A stretch of DNA of 10,000 nt from contig NC_091565.1 of NCBI RefSeq assembly GCF_042767895.1, forward strand, positions 11,472,708 to 11,482,707, given 5' to 3'. Numbering within the stretch: the stretch's first letter is position 1; every line of letters begins with the position of its first letter. The translations under genes were made by a program, and so were the position numbers. Below are positions 1 to 8,014 of the stretch, one piece after another. The DNA comes from Penaeus vannamei. Lineage: Eukaryota > Arthropoda > Malacostraca > Decapoda > Penaeidae. The notes under the pieces were generated by a model. It was not told the origin of the DNA and searched no databases. It saw only the letters and a list, made by a program, of their open reading frames with translations.

Positions 1-89
1 ACGCTAGTACAAGTTCGTTCATATGGTGATGCAATAAATGCTTAGTTTAAATTGGCCGTTATTTTCAAATTGAGGAGAGATCGTCGAGG

Positions 90-100
90 TGGAGGAACGG
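90..100 (+). promoter_or_regulatory. A-box-like element of SINE copy 1
   Basis: TGGAGGAACGG matches the Pol III A-box pattern TRGYNNARNNG at 10 of 11 positions; the mismatch is A where a pyrimidine is expected. The same site is TGGAGGAACAG in copy 2 (5148-5158) and TGGAGGAATGG in the reverse copy at 2543-2553. Whether it is bound by TFIIIC is inference. Confidence 0.5.
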
Positions 101-110
101 TTAACGTGCT

Positions 111-130
111 GGTCTACGAATTCGCAGACC
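111..130 (+). other. Near-perfect palindrome at the anticodon-arm position, copy 1
   Basis: GGTCTACGAA followed by TTCGCAGACC is self-complementary apart from one A/C mismatch pair. It lies between the A and B boxes, where a tRNA has its anticodon arm. The matching segment of copy 2 (5167-5189) has many different bases but also forms a long stem, shifted by one position. Confidence 0.7.
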
Positions 131-133
131 CGC

Positions 134-142
134 GTTCGAGAC
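134..142 (+). promoter_or_regulatory. B box of SINE copy 1
   Basis: GTTCGAGAC fits the Pol III B-box core GWTCRANNC at every position and lies 33 bp after the A-box-like site. Copy 2 has GTTCGAGCC (5191-5199), the reverse copy at 7754-7762 keeps GTTCGAGAC, and the reverse copy at 2507-2515 reads ATTTGAGAC, a change that includes loss of the CpG. Confidence 0.62.
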
Positions 143-179
143 TGTTCCATGCCAAGTGTGGAATCACACGTAGGCCCCC

Positions 180-184
180 TTTTT
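180..184 (+). terminator. Possible Pol III terminator, SINE copy 1
   Basis: A run of five T directly follows the conserved GTAGGCC end of the tRNA-related unit. Pol III usually stops at four or more T. If used, the transcript from near 77 would be only about 105 nt. In copy 2 the corresponding runs are T4 at 5237-5240 and T7 at 5246-5252. Confidence 0.35.
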
Positions 185-283
185 GTTTCATTCTTTTAAA
201 TTGTATTTATTTCATAATTTTCCTTCTGTTGATATGAATTGTAGAGGAATAAAAGGAATATGAACTGATAAGATACGAGCATG

Positions 284-376
284 TTTTAAAACACGTAAAA
301 GTACAATCGAAGGTTCTCAACACAGGGCTTTTTAATTTTCCTTTAAAATATACCCATTTTCTATGATGATATAAAC
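284..376 (+). repeat. Inverted repeat IR1, left arm
   Basis: This segment aligns to the reverse complement of 1572-1663. Shared landmarks in order are a TTTTAAAACA-like stretch, AAGGTTCTCAAC (AAAGTTCTCAAC in the other arm), AGGGCTT versus GGGGCTT, TTTTCCTTT, ACCCATTTTCT and GATGATATAAA versus GATGCTATAAA. By eye roughly three quarters of bases match with small gaps. It has no coding signal and is probably an old dispersed repeat present twice in opposite orientation. Confidence 0.65.
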
Positions 377-431
377 ATGTTCCTGGGTGCTCGGCAACAT
401 GAATAAGTAAAAAGCGTATTATACGAATTAT

Positions 432-463
432 AGAATATTTAAAATATTTACTGATAGCATGGC

Positions 464-469
<6 letters not shown>
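432..469 (+). repeat. Inverted repeat IR2, left arm, abutting microsatellite
   Basis: These 38 bases match the reverse complement of 2027-2064 at 36 positions (my count). The arm ends exactly where the (AT)n tract starts, and its partner starts four bases after the end of a CA-rich tract. The identity is much higher than between the IR1 arms. Confidence 0.75.
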
Positions 470-540
<71 letters not shown>

Positions 541-580
541 TATGTATGTATATATATGCATATTATATATATATATATTT

Positions 581-670
<90 letters not shown>

Positions 671-786
671 TATGTATGTATATATACATATGTATATATT
701 TATATATTCATATGCATATACATACACACACACAGATATACATATATATATGTGTGTGTATTTATATACGTATACATATTTTATTT

Positions 787-869
<83 letters not shown>

Positions 870-874
870 ATACA

Positions 875-938
<64 letters not shown>
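468..938. repeat. Microsatellite cluster 1: (AT)n, (TG)34, (AT)n
   Basis: Pure (AT)n runs lie at 468-534, about 590-664 and 878-938, with a (TG)34 run at 799-866. Between them are degenerate pieces built from TATG, TACA and ATGC-like steps (535-590 and 665-798). Long open frames in all directions here are repeat translations and not genes. Alternating purine-pyrimidine (TG)n can adopt Z-DNA and (AT)n can extrude cruciforms, which is general knowledge. Exact lengths may be assembly-dependent. Confidence 0.97.
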
Positions 939-943
<5 letters not shown>

Positions 944-944
944 T

Positions 945-1190
945 GCATGGGCATTTCTCTTAGAGCAAAAGAGAACGAGGGAGAGAAAGAGAGCTGTAAA
1001 TGCGAGAAAATTCAAACATCTTCATTTTCTGTCTCTGCTATACTAATATGCTGTAATAATTGCAAAGCCATTTTATCAGGCTGTTTCGTTATATAATGCG
1101 AGAAAGTTTCGTTATGTGATAATAACAACAAAAACACAGCAATTATAACATATTTCATTCATAAATATTATAAATCATATACACATATAT
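945..1190. other. Unique-looking spacer between microsatellite clusters, no gene
   Basis: Non-repetitive AT-rich sequence with a short purine-rich part (960-1003, AGAGAAAGAGAG-like). A small internal duplication is visible: TTTCGTTAT occurs twice, at 1083-1091 and 1108-1116, each near an ATAATG or GTGATAAT step. No open frame, RNA gene or homology to the other repeats was seen. Confidence 0.6.
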
Positions 1191-1194
1191 ACAC

Positions 1195-1545
<351 letters not shown>

Positions 1546-1571
1546 TGTATAAGACAGTCATACTATACTTC

Positions 1572-1663
1572 TTTATAGCATCACAGAAAATGGGTAGAAT
1601 TTAAAAGGAAAACGGGGAAGCCCCCTGTTGAGAACTTTCAATGATACTTTTTCATGTTTTAAG
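1572..1663 (-). repeat. Inverted repeat IR1, right arm
   Basis: The reverse complement aligns to 284-376. The block GGGGAAGCCCCC (1615-1626) within it is a short GC palindrome not present in the left arm. It lies between microsatellite clusters 2 and 3. No gene. Confidence 0.65.
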
Positions 1664-1742
1664 CTCCACTTTATTTTCATCAAGTTTAATCTTATTTCTT
1701 TTACGGCATCTATTTCAGTTGTAATTTTGAATTTGCATTTCA

Positions 1743-2022
<280 letters not shown>

Positions 2023-2026
2023 ATAA

Positions 2027-2064
2027 ATGAAAGCTATGCTATCAGTAAATATTTGAAATATTCT
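2027..2064 (-). repeat. Inverted repeat IR2, right arm
   Basis: Reverse-complement partner of 432-469, 36 of 38 bases alike. It starts just after the CA-rich end of the compound microsatellite, so both arms face inward onto simple repeats. The downstream sequence (TTATTATTATCATCATT) no longer matches the left side. Confidence 0.75.
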
Positions 2065-2477
2065 GTTATTATTATCATCATTATTTATTTATCTATATAT
2101 TTTGTTCGATAAACAATACTCTGACTCCTTTTAAATTATCAATTCTCTCTGTTTTATTTATTCATGTGGAGTAACACACAGGAACCTGCTTATATTGCCA
2201 CAGCAAATAGATTGTAAACTAGGAAACACCAGACTTTTTTTTTCTTTTTATCCCAGAACGTCAAAATAGTAAAATTTTAGATGAAGAAAATTCTATTTGC
2301 GAAGACACAATAAAGAGAATATTGGTCGGCAGATAGATAGAAATACATTTGTCGTTAGAGATAGAGATAGAACAGAGACAGATTAATAGAGAGGAAAGAG
2401 AATGAGAGAGAAAACAAGATAAAGAGGGAAAGAAAAAGATGATATGAACACAATAGATTTAATCTTAAATACAAAAA
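2065..2477. other. AT-rich non-coding stretch with purine-rich GATA/GAGA segment
   Basis: No gene was found. Positions 2065-2330 are AT-rich and unique-looking. Positions 2330-2447 are strongly purine-biased on this strand, with AGATAGATAG, GAGATAGAGATAG and GAGAGAGAAAAC pieces: a degenerate GATA/GA microsatellite. No match to the other repeats was recognised. Confidence 0.6.
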
Positions 2478-2595
2478 GGTCATGGTTTCATACTTTCCAT
2501 GGAACAGTCTCAAATATAGGTCTGTATATCACTAGGTATTAACCATTCCTCCATTGTGATGACTTTCTCAACTTATAAAATTTGTGGTTTATATA
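2478..2595 (-). mobile_element. tRNA-like SINE-type repeat, decayed reverse copy
   Basis: Read on the minus strand this shows TTGAGAAAGTCATCACAATGG, equivalent to the head/body junction of copy 1, then TGGAGGAATGG (A-box site, 2543-2553), the variable middle, TTTGAGACTGTTCCATG (B-box region) and a diverged tail. Several sites that are CG in copy 1 are TG or CA here (GTTCGAG to ATTTGAG; GTCGAGG to ATCACAA), as expected for an old copy losing CpGs. The CACAC hairpin in the tail is gone. Confidence 0.6.
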
Positions 2596-2621
2596 ACCTA
2601 AGGAGTCACTGGTCAGATACC

Positions 2622-2647
2622 AGAGAGAGAGAGAGAGAGAGAGAGAG
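2622..2647 (+). repeat. (GA)13 microsatellite
   Basis: Pure GA run of 26 bases between the reverse SINE copy and the first E1 copy. The short open frame that crosses it is not a credible gene. Confidence 0.95.
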
Positions 2648-2674
2648 CAAACATTGCGTGGTTATGTGTGTATG

Positions 2675-3405
2675 TGTGTCGTTTTACAGCTTGACGGAAA
2701 TGGCATTCCTGTATCAAAATCATATCAAAAAGTATGATATACTAACGTGGAGGCACATATCTAGATAATATCAGTTTAGCTTAGATGTAGTATTTATTCA
2801 TTATCTGTTACATCGGAAATTTTGAATACTAATGAATATCAACTTTGCGGTATTATCATGATTGTTCTGTTGAATTTTTTTTTTCTTAAATCCTTTCATT
2901 TCCTAAATAAATGAAAAGGATTTAGTCGTGGTTATGACACTCCTTTCCGTAATTGCAGAATCCCCATTCTCTTTTCTATTCGTGTACAGTGCTAGTCTGC
3001 CTGCAGTAACACAGAATCCCAAGATTATGAGCATAAGCTGACTAAAGTGGTAAAATAAGGGTCATTGTGTGAATCGAGATTCCCATTATTGCGTCACTGT
3101 CTTATTTTTTTCATCAATGCTTTACTTCCTTTGTCATTTCAGATTAAATTGATGCAGTAAAACCCTGAACATGCTTCTATAAGAGAAATATTCATAATCC
3201 ACTCTTATATTATGGCACTTCATAGAACTGGCATAATCTATCTGTGGTAAAATAGAATAAAAATGGGAGGTAAAATATAGACAGTAAATAAAAAAAAGTA
3301 TAGAATTCTTTTTGAGATCATTATCCAATGGTGGATCCGAACGAAAATCATTGATTATAAATAAAGGTTTTACAAAAGCTTAATATTGCATCTCTGTATA
3401 AAAAC
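2675..3405 (+). repeat. E1 long non-coding repeat, copy A
   Basis: Matches 5813-6752 (copy C) in the same order. Landmarks are GACGGAAATGGCATTCCTGT, GTGGAGGCACATAT, CAGTTTAGCTTAGATGTAG, TAATTGCAGAATCCC, GCCTGCAGTAACACAGAA, a GCGTCACT site, ATCAATGCTTTA, CTTCATAGAA, GGTAAAAT, and finally a GGATCCGAA or GGGTCCGAA site with GATTATAAATAAA. Relative to copy C it lacks about 180 bp around the TC array but has a hairpin at 2887-2924. No protein domain or splice-supported frame was seen. Its left part also matches 3639-3775 and, reversed, 9061-9250. It may be a non-autonomous transposon or a dispersed segmental repeat; termini are not defined. Confidence 0.68.
2887..2924. other. Strong hairpin inside E1 copy A
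   Basis: TAAATCCTTTCATTT (2887-2901) pairs with AAATGAAAAGGATTTA (2909-2924) over 15 base pairs with one extra A, around a 7-base loop. A T-rich tract lies just upstream (from about 2875). The other E1 copies do not show this hairpin at the matching place. Confidence 0.8.
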
Positions 3406-3419
3406 ACCCGTTGGCAAGC

Positions 3420-3775
3420 AAATAAACCTCTGTTCTTATTCCTAATAGTCTCATCTGCTTCTTGCAAACCAAACGTACATGTTATACACCTTTTCTCTTT
3501 CCTTCTCTTTGTGTCTGTCCGTCTTTCTTCACGTGCGCGTGTGTGAGTGTGGGGAAGGTTACACATAAATAAAGATTCGTTTTACACTGCAGTTCCTTTT
3601 TTCTTCGCACCGAATCAGCATTTGTTGTTACTACAGAGTCGTTTTACAACTTGACGGAAATAGCATTCCTGTATCAAAACCATATTAATAAGATATACTC
3701 ACGTGGAGGCACATAACTAGATAATATCTGTTTAGCTTAGATGTAGCATTTATTAAATCTGTTAACTGTCACTCT
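3420..3775 (+). repeat. E1 long non-coding repeat, copy B (left half)
   Basis: This carries the 5' part of E1: CCAAACGTACATG, a pyrimidine-rich segment with CTTTGTGTCTGTCCGTC, CACGTGCGCGTGTGTGAG, GGGGAAGGTTACACA, GAATCAGCATTTGTTG, then the core with GACGGAAATAGCATTCCTGT and TTTAGCTTAGATGTAGC. It matches 5560-5935 directly and 9120-9410 in reverse; the reverse copy is visibly the closest in the pyrimidine and GGGGAAGG parts. It follows directly after the 3' end of copy A, giving a head-to-tail arrangement. No coding signal. Confidence 0.7.
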
Positions 3776-3837
3776 AAAACATTGATGGTGTCAGTATTTA
3801 TATGTTTGTATCCCCCTTTAAAGATTCTCATCACAGA

Positions 3838-4222
3838 AGCAGTTTGGTTCATTAACTGAGAACTCATCAGGCAGAGACTTCAAGGAGATCTGTCAGAAAT
3901 CATGATTAGTAAACTGCTTAATAATTACTTTTCCGGTGAGAATCATAGTGGATCATCATATTTTTTGTTATACAAGCAAACTCTAGGCTTTGCTGCATCA
4001 GTGTAATGTGAAATGACAAACTAAGTAAAACATTGGTGAGAAAACAGGAAAATAGTGACGTAAAATGGGAATCAATAGTTTGATCTATTTTAACATCCTT
4101 CTTGTCAGCATACTATTGCAGGTACACTGAACGTAAGGGAGTAATGCGGAAATATTGGAAAGATTAGAAAATAACGGAGATACAGGATTCTCTATATAAT
4201 GTCATTTCCGCCACAAAACTAC
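3838..4222 (+). repeat. E2 dispersed repeat, copy 1
   Basis: Direct repeat of 8015-8293. Landmarks are AGCAGTTTGGTTCATTAACT, ACTCATCAGG, AGTGACG, ATGGGAATCAAT, TTTTAACATCCTT, GTCAGCAT, GGATTCTC and CACTACAAAA-like ends. This copy is about 105 bp longer; the extra sequence lies at about 3899-4010 and contains no recognisable element. Nothing in it looks coding. Confidence 0.72.
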
Positions 4223-4540
4223 TAAACAAATTGTTACATTTCCTGTATATATAGCACCGAAATACAAACAGGAAATTCTAGCGTAAGAAAACCTCGAAGA
4301 GAATATCGCTCTAAACCTTTGTATATTTACTCGTTCGTATTTTCTTTTTGATGATCCTCTTCACAAAAGCACTGCCATCACATCCTCGAGTTCCAATAAA
4401 TATCTGCTCGCACCGACTCCTCAGTCTACTCATTTATATTGTTGAGGACGAATTACGAAATTGTAAAAATGGTAACAATAAATTATTTATTTTGTTAGAT
4501 CATCGTATGGGACTCCTTATTTCATTACACATGAAACTGA
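4223..4540. other. Non-coding AT-rich stretch, nothing recognised
   Basis: Contains one short open frame (4348-4557, plus) with no domain, no Kozak-like support and ordinary AT-rich composition; I do not call it a gene. A TATATATAG step (4244-4252) is not convincing as a promoter on its own. Confidence 0.5.
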
Positions 4541-5068
4541 TGTTGAAAAAACCTTGAGTAAGCTTACATAAGCAAAATGATCATGGCAATCCTCATTATG
4601 AATTTCATTTGAGAATTTTACAAAGCATGGTTTTCTCTCTCTCTGCGTGCTCCCCTCCCCCTCTATCGATCTCTTACAATAATTGTTCTCTCTCTCTCGG
4701 CCCCCCCCCCCCTCCCTTCTTGGTGTGTGTGTTTCCTCTGTCTCTCTCACTAAAACTTATTTTGTGATGGATATATGACTCACTCCCTTTTCATTCCTGT
4801 TTGTTTTCGCATAATTTACGCACGTTTATTCAAAAACTGCCAGTCTACCTGCAACATCATAAAAACCAAAGTAATATGGGCAGAAACTGTCAAGAATGAT
4901 GTTAGAATGTAGGCCACGATATATATCAAGATTTCCATTATTGCGTTATTTATTTTTTCATCAATGCTTTAGTCCTTTTGTCATTTCATATTCAACTGAT
5001 TAAGTAAAAACCCCGTGTATGTTCATATTAGGAAAATATCAATGATAATCCACTTTATGAATATGAAG
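4541..5068 (+). repeat. E1 fragments, copy with rearranged order
   Basis: Two E1 pieces are recognisable. Positions 4541-4640 match 6310-6410 (CTTGAGTAAGCTTA versus CCTGAGTATGCTTA, then TTTACAAAGCATGGTTTTCT versus TTTACAAAGCCTGATTTTCT). Positions 4759-5068 match 2925-3215 (TGACTCACTCCC, TTTCCATTATTGCGT, TTTTTTCATCAATGCTTTAG, TTTGTCATTTCA, GATAATCCACT). The first piece lies 3' of the second in copy C, so the order is swapped. Between them is a pyrimidine-rich segment (4632-4750) with TC runs and a C12 homopolymer (4701-4712). Confidence 0.6.
4632..4750 (+). repeat. Polypyrimidine stretch with C12 run
   Basis: Several (TC)n runs of 8-12 bases, a run of 12 C at 4701-4712, GTGTGTGTG at 4722-4730, then TCTGTCTCTCTC. 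It is low-complexity and can be read as a serine/arginine/glutamate-rich open frame only because of its composition. Confidence 0.9.
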
Positions 5069-5166
5069 TCACCATTCATATGGTGATGCAATAAATGCTT
5101 AGCTTAAATTTGCCACTTTTTTCATAAAGAGAAGAGATCGTCGAGGTGGAGGAACAGTTAACGCTG

Positions 5167-5189
5167 TGGCCTTGTAATTTACAGGGCCA
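5167..5189 (+). other. Hairpin at the anticodon-arm position, copy 2
   Basis: TGGCCTTGTAA pairs with TTACAGGGCCA over 11 base pairs, one of them T/G, around a single central base; one further G/C pair can be added outside. Its bases differ widely from copy 1 (111-130), but a long stem is kept. Confidence 0.72.
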
Positions 5190-5190
5190 C

Positions 5191-5199
5191 GTTCGAGCC
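5191..5199 (+). promoter_or_regulatory. B box of SINE copy 2
   Basis: GTTCGAGCC fits GWTCRANNC at every position, 32 bp after the A-box-like site at 5148-5158. Confidence 0.58.
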
Positions 5200-5300
5200 T
5201 GTTCCATGCCAAGTGTGGAATCACACGTAGGCCTCCTTTTCGTTGTTTTTTTCTTTATTGTATTTATTTCAGCCTTTTCTTTCTGCTAATGTGATATTAT

Positions 5301-5489
5301 AAAGGAATAATATGAAAATATAAGTAATACGAATATATGTAATTTCAGCTAATCCTGATAAGTTCTATGGTTGACTGATAACTAAATGAATTTATGTATG
5401 TATATGTATGTATTTATGTTTACAATATCCATTTGACCTTTCGTTTTGATAAATATCATCGCCATATTAAACAATTGAGATGTCTTAAT
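5301..5489. other. AT-rich spacer, no gene
   Basis: AT-rich sequence with a short TGTATGTATATGTATGTATT run (5394-5413). No repeat match or coding signal was recognised between the SINE copy and the start of E1 copy C. Confidence 0.5.
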
Positions 5490-6441
5490 GCAATCTGCAG
5501 CAGGAACGATACCTTAATAAGTTAACCTTGAAAAGACCATCTGAAATGTTTATCAAACATATTTTCTAGGAAAAATTAAAAAACGATCTATTCCCGTTAA
5601 TAACACGTGTCTCTTACCAACCAAACATACCTCGTGCTTTACACTTTTTAGTTTTCTTTCCTTTTCTTTGTCTCTGTTCGTCTCTCTCTGCACGTGGGCG
5701 CGTGTGAGGGTGGGGAAGGTTGCACATGTATATGGATTTTTAGTCTTTGTATTCGTTTAGCGTTGCATTTTTTTTTTTCGTCTCACTTAATCAGCATTTA
5801 TTGCTACTACAGAGTCTTTTAATAGCGTGACAGAAATTGCATTTCTGAATCAAAATTATATCAAAAAGTAAGATGCACTCACGTGGAGGCACATATTTAA
5901 GTAATATCAGAGTTGAGCTTAGATGTAGCATTTGTTCATTATCTGTTAAGCCGGAAATTGTAAAATACCTTGAAGTATTATCTTGGATATCAATATTAAT
6001 CTGAAAAAATAATTCAGATATAAACCATCACCGTTTTGTAAGAGTAACTTATAATATTTATACAATGTATTAGACTCAAGATGATCGCAGCGCTCCTTAT
6101 AATTATGCAAATGAAAGTAATTTTGTGGTGAATATAACACTCCCTTATGTAATTGCAGAATCCCTCTTTTCTTTTCCATTCATGTGCAGTGCTAATCCGC
6201 CTGCAGTGACACAGAAACCCAAGTATGTGAGCATGAGCTGAATGTTGAATGCGTCACTATTTTATTTTTTAGCAATGATGTATTCTCTTTGTCATTCAAT
6301 GATGCTGTTAATCCCTGAGTATGCTTATTAAAGAAAAATATTCATGATAATCTGACCGCGAAATTATTATTTGAGGTATTTACAAAGCCTGATTTTCTGA
6401 TCTCTTTCTCACACTCAGTTCTCTCTCGCGCTCTCTCTCTC

Positions 6442-6518
<77 letters not shown>

Positions 6519-6752
6519 ACCTAGCATCTGGTCAGGTCTGTATAGTTCTAAATTGGACCACTTCATAGAATGGGCATATCTTTGGTAAAATGTAAGGAGA
6601 ATAAGTAAAGGAATTAGAGCAAATATATAGACAGTATAAACGAAAAATGAAATTTTCTTGAGGTGATTATCCAAAGGCGGGTCCGAATAAAAGTCATAGA
6701 TTATAAATAAAAGCTAAAGAATCTTAATATAGCATTTCCGTGTCTATAAAAT
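5490..6752 (+). repeat. E1 long non-coding repeat, copy C (longest)
   Basis: The most complete copy of E1, about 1.26 kb. The left end (GCAGCAGGAACGATAC, AATGTTTATCAAACATATTTTC) matches the reverse copy D near 9540-9490. Next come the pyrimidine segment, GGGGAAGGTTGCACA, AATCAGCATTTATTG, the GTGGAGGCACATAT/TTAGCTTAGATGTAGCA core, then the right half shared with copy A (TAATTGCAGAATCCC, GCCTGCAGTGACACAGAA, CACTTCATAGAATGG, GGGTCCGAATAAAAGTCAT). It holds a (TC)n array at 6421-6517. There is no transposase-like or reverse-transcriptase-like frame, so if mobile it is non-autonomous. Exact ends are unknown. Confidence 0.68.
6421..6517. repeat. (TC)n microsatellite inside E1 copy C
   Basis: About 97 bases of TC with a few interruptions (GCG at 6428-6430, CCC at 6451-6453). 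It lies in a segment that is absent from E1 copy A. Read on the other strand it gives an Arg-Glu repeat frame that is not a gene. Confidence 0.95.
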
Positions 6753-7249
6753 GTAAAGTCTAACCATGAATAGCAAGTGAGGAAAATTATAAGAAAAGAT
6801 AAGATAGATACACATGTTGAAAGGGATTTAGAACAGAGATAGGAAGAGCTCGACTAAAGTATGGTAGCAGCCAGGTGACAACTTACCATTAATGTTTTTA
6901 TTATCATTTATCATATATCAATCAAAGGATTTTATAAGTTATACAACTGGTAAATCTCACAACTAAAGATATCAGTCGTTTCATATTTATCTCTATTGCC
7001 ATTTACACGTTGTCCATTATCTATTACTGTTATCATCATACATTTAACATTATCTGATCACGTTAACAGTGTAATGATTATTAATGTTATTGCCATTCAG
7101 CGTCTCATTTTTGTCCTTTCGGTCTCTATATTTTCGTCAATCATCTCCGTTTCCATCCTTCTCTCACCTTTATACCTTCCTTTTCCGACACCAAACCGGG
7201 TTGCAATGTGTCTGTTAATCTTTTTTTCTCCCACTTTCACTGGCATTGA
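6753..7249. other. Non-coding AT-rich stretch, nothing recognised
   Basis: No repeat shared with the rest of the window, no RNA gene and no credible protein frame. The open frame starting near 6996 consists of low-complexity hydrophobic residues and then runs into the CA microsatellite. Confidence 0.5.
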
Positions 7250-7575
<326 letters not shown>

Positions 7576-7689
7576 AGTTCATCATGTAATTCATCTGGAT
7601 TATGTGAATTTCATATTACTTATCGTTTTCTGTTTATGTTAAATATCCCTTATAATTCGTATCCGCAGAAAAAAAAATGACTGCAATTA

Positions 7690-7815
7690 AACAAAGAAAA
7701 AAAATAAACACTAAACTTGAACCTACGTTGGATTCCACACTTGGCATTGAACAGTCTCGAACGATGGGCTTAATGAATGCTAGATTACCACATTGTTCAT
7801 TCCTACATGGCGACA
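7690..7815 (-). mobile_element. tRNA-like SINE-type repeat, reverse copy
   Basis: Minus-strand reading gives TGTCGCCATGTAGGAATGAAC (A-box region, diverged), a variable middle, an intact B box GTTCGAGAC (7762-7754), CTGTTCAATGCCAAGTGTGGAATCC and ACGTAGG. The CACAC half of the tail hairpin is mutated. A T11 run and ATT repeats (7817-7840) flank it on the head side and A-rich sequence (7670-7705) on the tail side, as is common around retroposed copies, but no target-site duplication is clear. Confidence 0.65.
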
Positions 7816-7816
7816 G

Positions 7817-7840
7817 TTTTTTTTTTTATTATTATTATTA
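7817..7840. repeat. T11 homopolymer and (ATT)n
   Basis: Run of 11 T followed by four to five ATT units, directly beside the reverse SINE copy. Confidence 0.9.
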
Positions 7841-8014
7841 ATGGTGTATTTAGAGAAAGAGAGAGAGAGAAAGGGGAGAGGAGACAGAAACCTTCGAGAA
7901 AGAAAAAAAAATCGTGAAAACCAAGACAATATTTTTTCATACCTTGTATCTACGTGATGATTGTATCTTGACAGTTTCCTCTCTAGACTTATCACACCTT
8001 TGCTGGTTAGGGTT
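7841..8014. other. Spacer with GA-rich patch, no gene
   Basis: Contains a GA-rich segment (7855-7885) and an A8 run near 7905. Two adjacent TTAGGG units occur at 8007-8016 just before E2 copy 2. No coding signal. Confidence 0.5.

Larger units (their letters stand above)
18..235 (+). mobile_element. tRNA-like SINE-type repeat, copy 1
   Basis: A repeat shared with 5075-5300 (same strand) and, in decayed form, with 2478-2595 and 7690-7815 (opposite strand). It has three parts. A head of about 60 bp (18-76) is shared with the 5075 copy. A tRNA-related body (77-150) carries an A-box-like site (90-100) and a B-box match (134-142) 33 bp apart, as in Pol III type 2 promoters. A tail contains GTGTG-GAAT-CACAC (156-169), then GTAGGCC and a T run. 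From 77 to 178 it aligns without gaps to copy 2, with 14 differences that I counted, 12 of them inside 107-132. It encodes no protein; the open frame through it is incidental. The tRNA-derived reading is inference from the boxes and their spacing. A shared head upstream of the tRNA part is unusual for a SINE, so it could be part of a larger repeat. Confidence 0.72.
5075..5300 (+). mobile_element. tRNA-like SINE-type repeat, copy 2
   Basis: Best-preserved partner of copy 1. The head (5075-5133, with TTCATATGGTGATGCAATAA), the body with A-box-like TGGAGGAACAG (5148-5158) and B box GTTCGAGCC (5191-5199), the GTGTG-GAAT-CACAC hairpin (5213-5226) and GTAGGCC tail are all kept. T runs follow at 5237-5240 and 5246-5252. 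Apart from 5164-5189 the body differs from copy 1 at only two positions. At the left edge, TCACCAT and ATGGTGA (5069-5086) form an inverted pair that straddles the boundary with the E1 fragment. No protein coding. Confidence 0.72.

Noticed and set aside
77..150. A genuine tRNA gene
   Set aside because: A and B boxes are present, but acceptor-stem pairing and a normal 7-base anticodon loop are not. The sequence is repeated with flanks, so a tRNA-like SINE fits better.
4244..4252. TATA-like promoter (TATATATAG)
   Set aside because: In DNA this AT-rich such a motif is common, and no transcription unit follows it.
6342..6674. 110-residue minus-strand frame with an Arg-Glu repeat
   Set aside because: Its middle is the (TC)n array read backwards, and its ends lie in the E1 repeat, whose other copies do not keep the frame.
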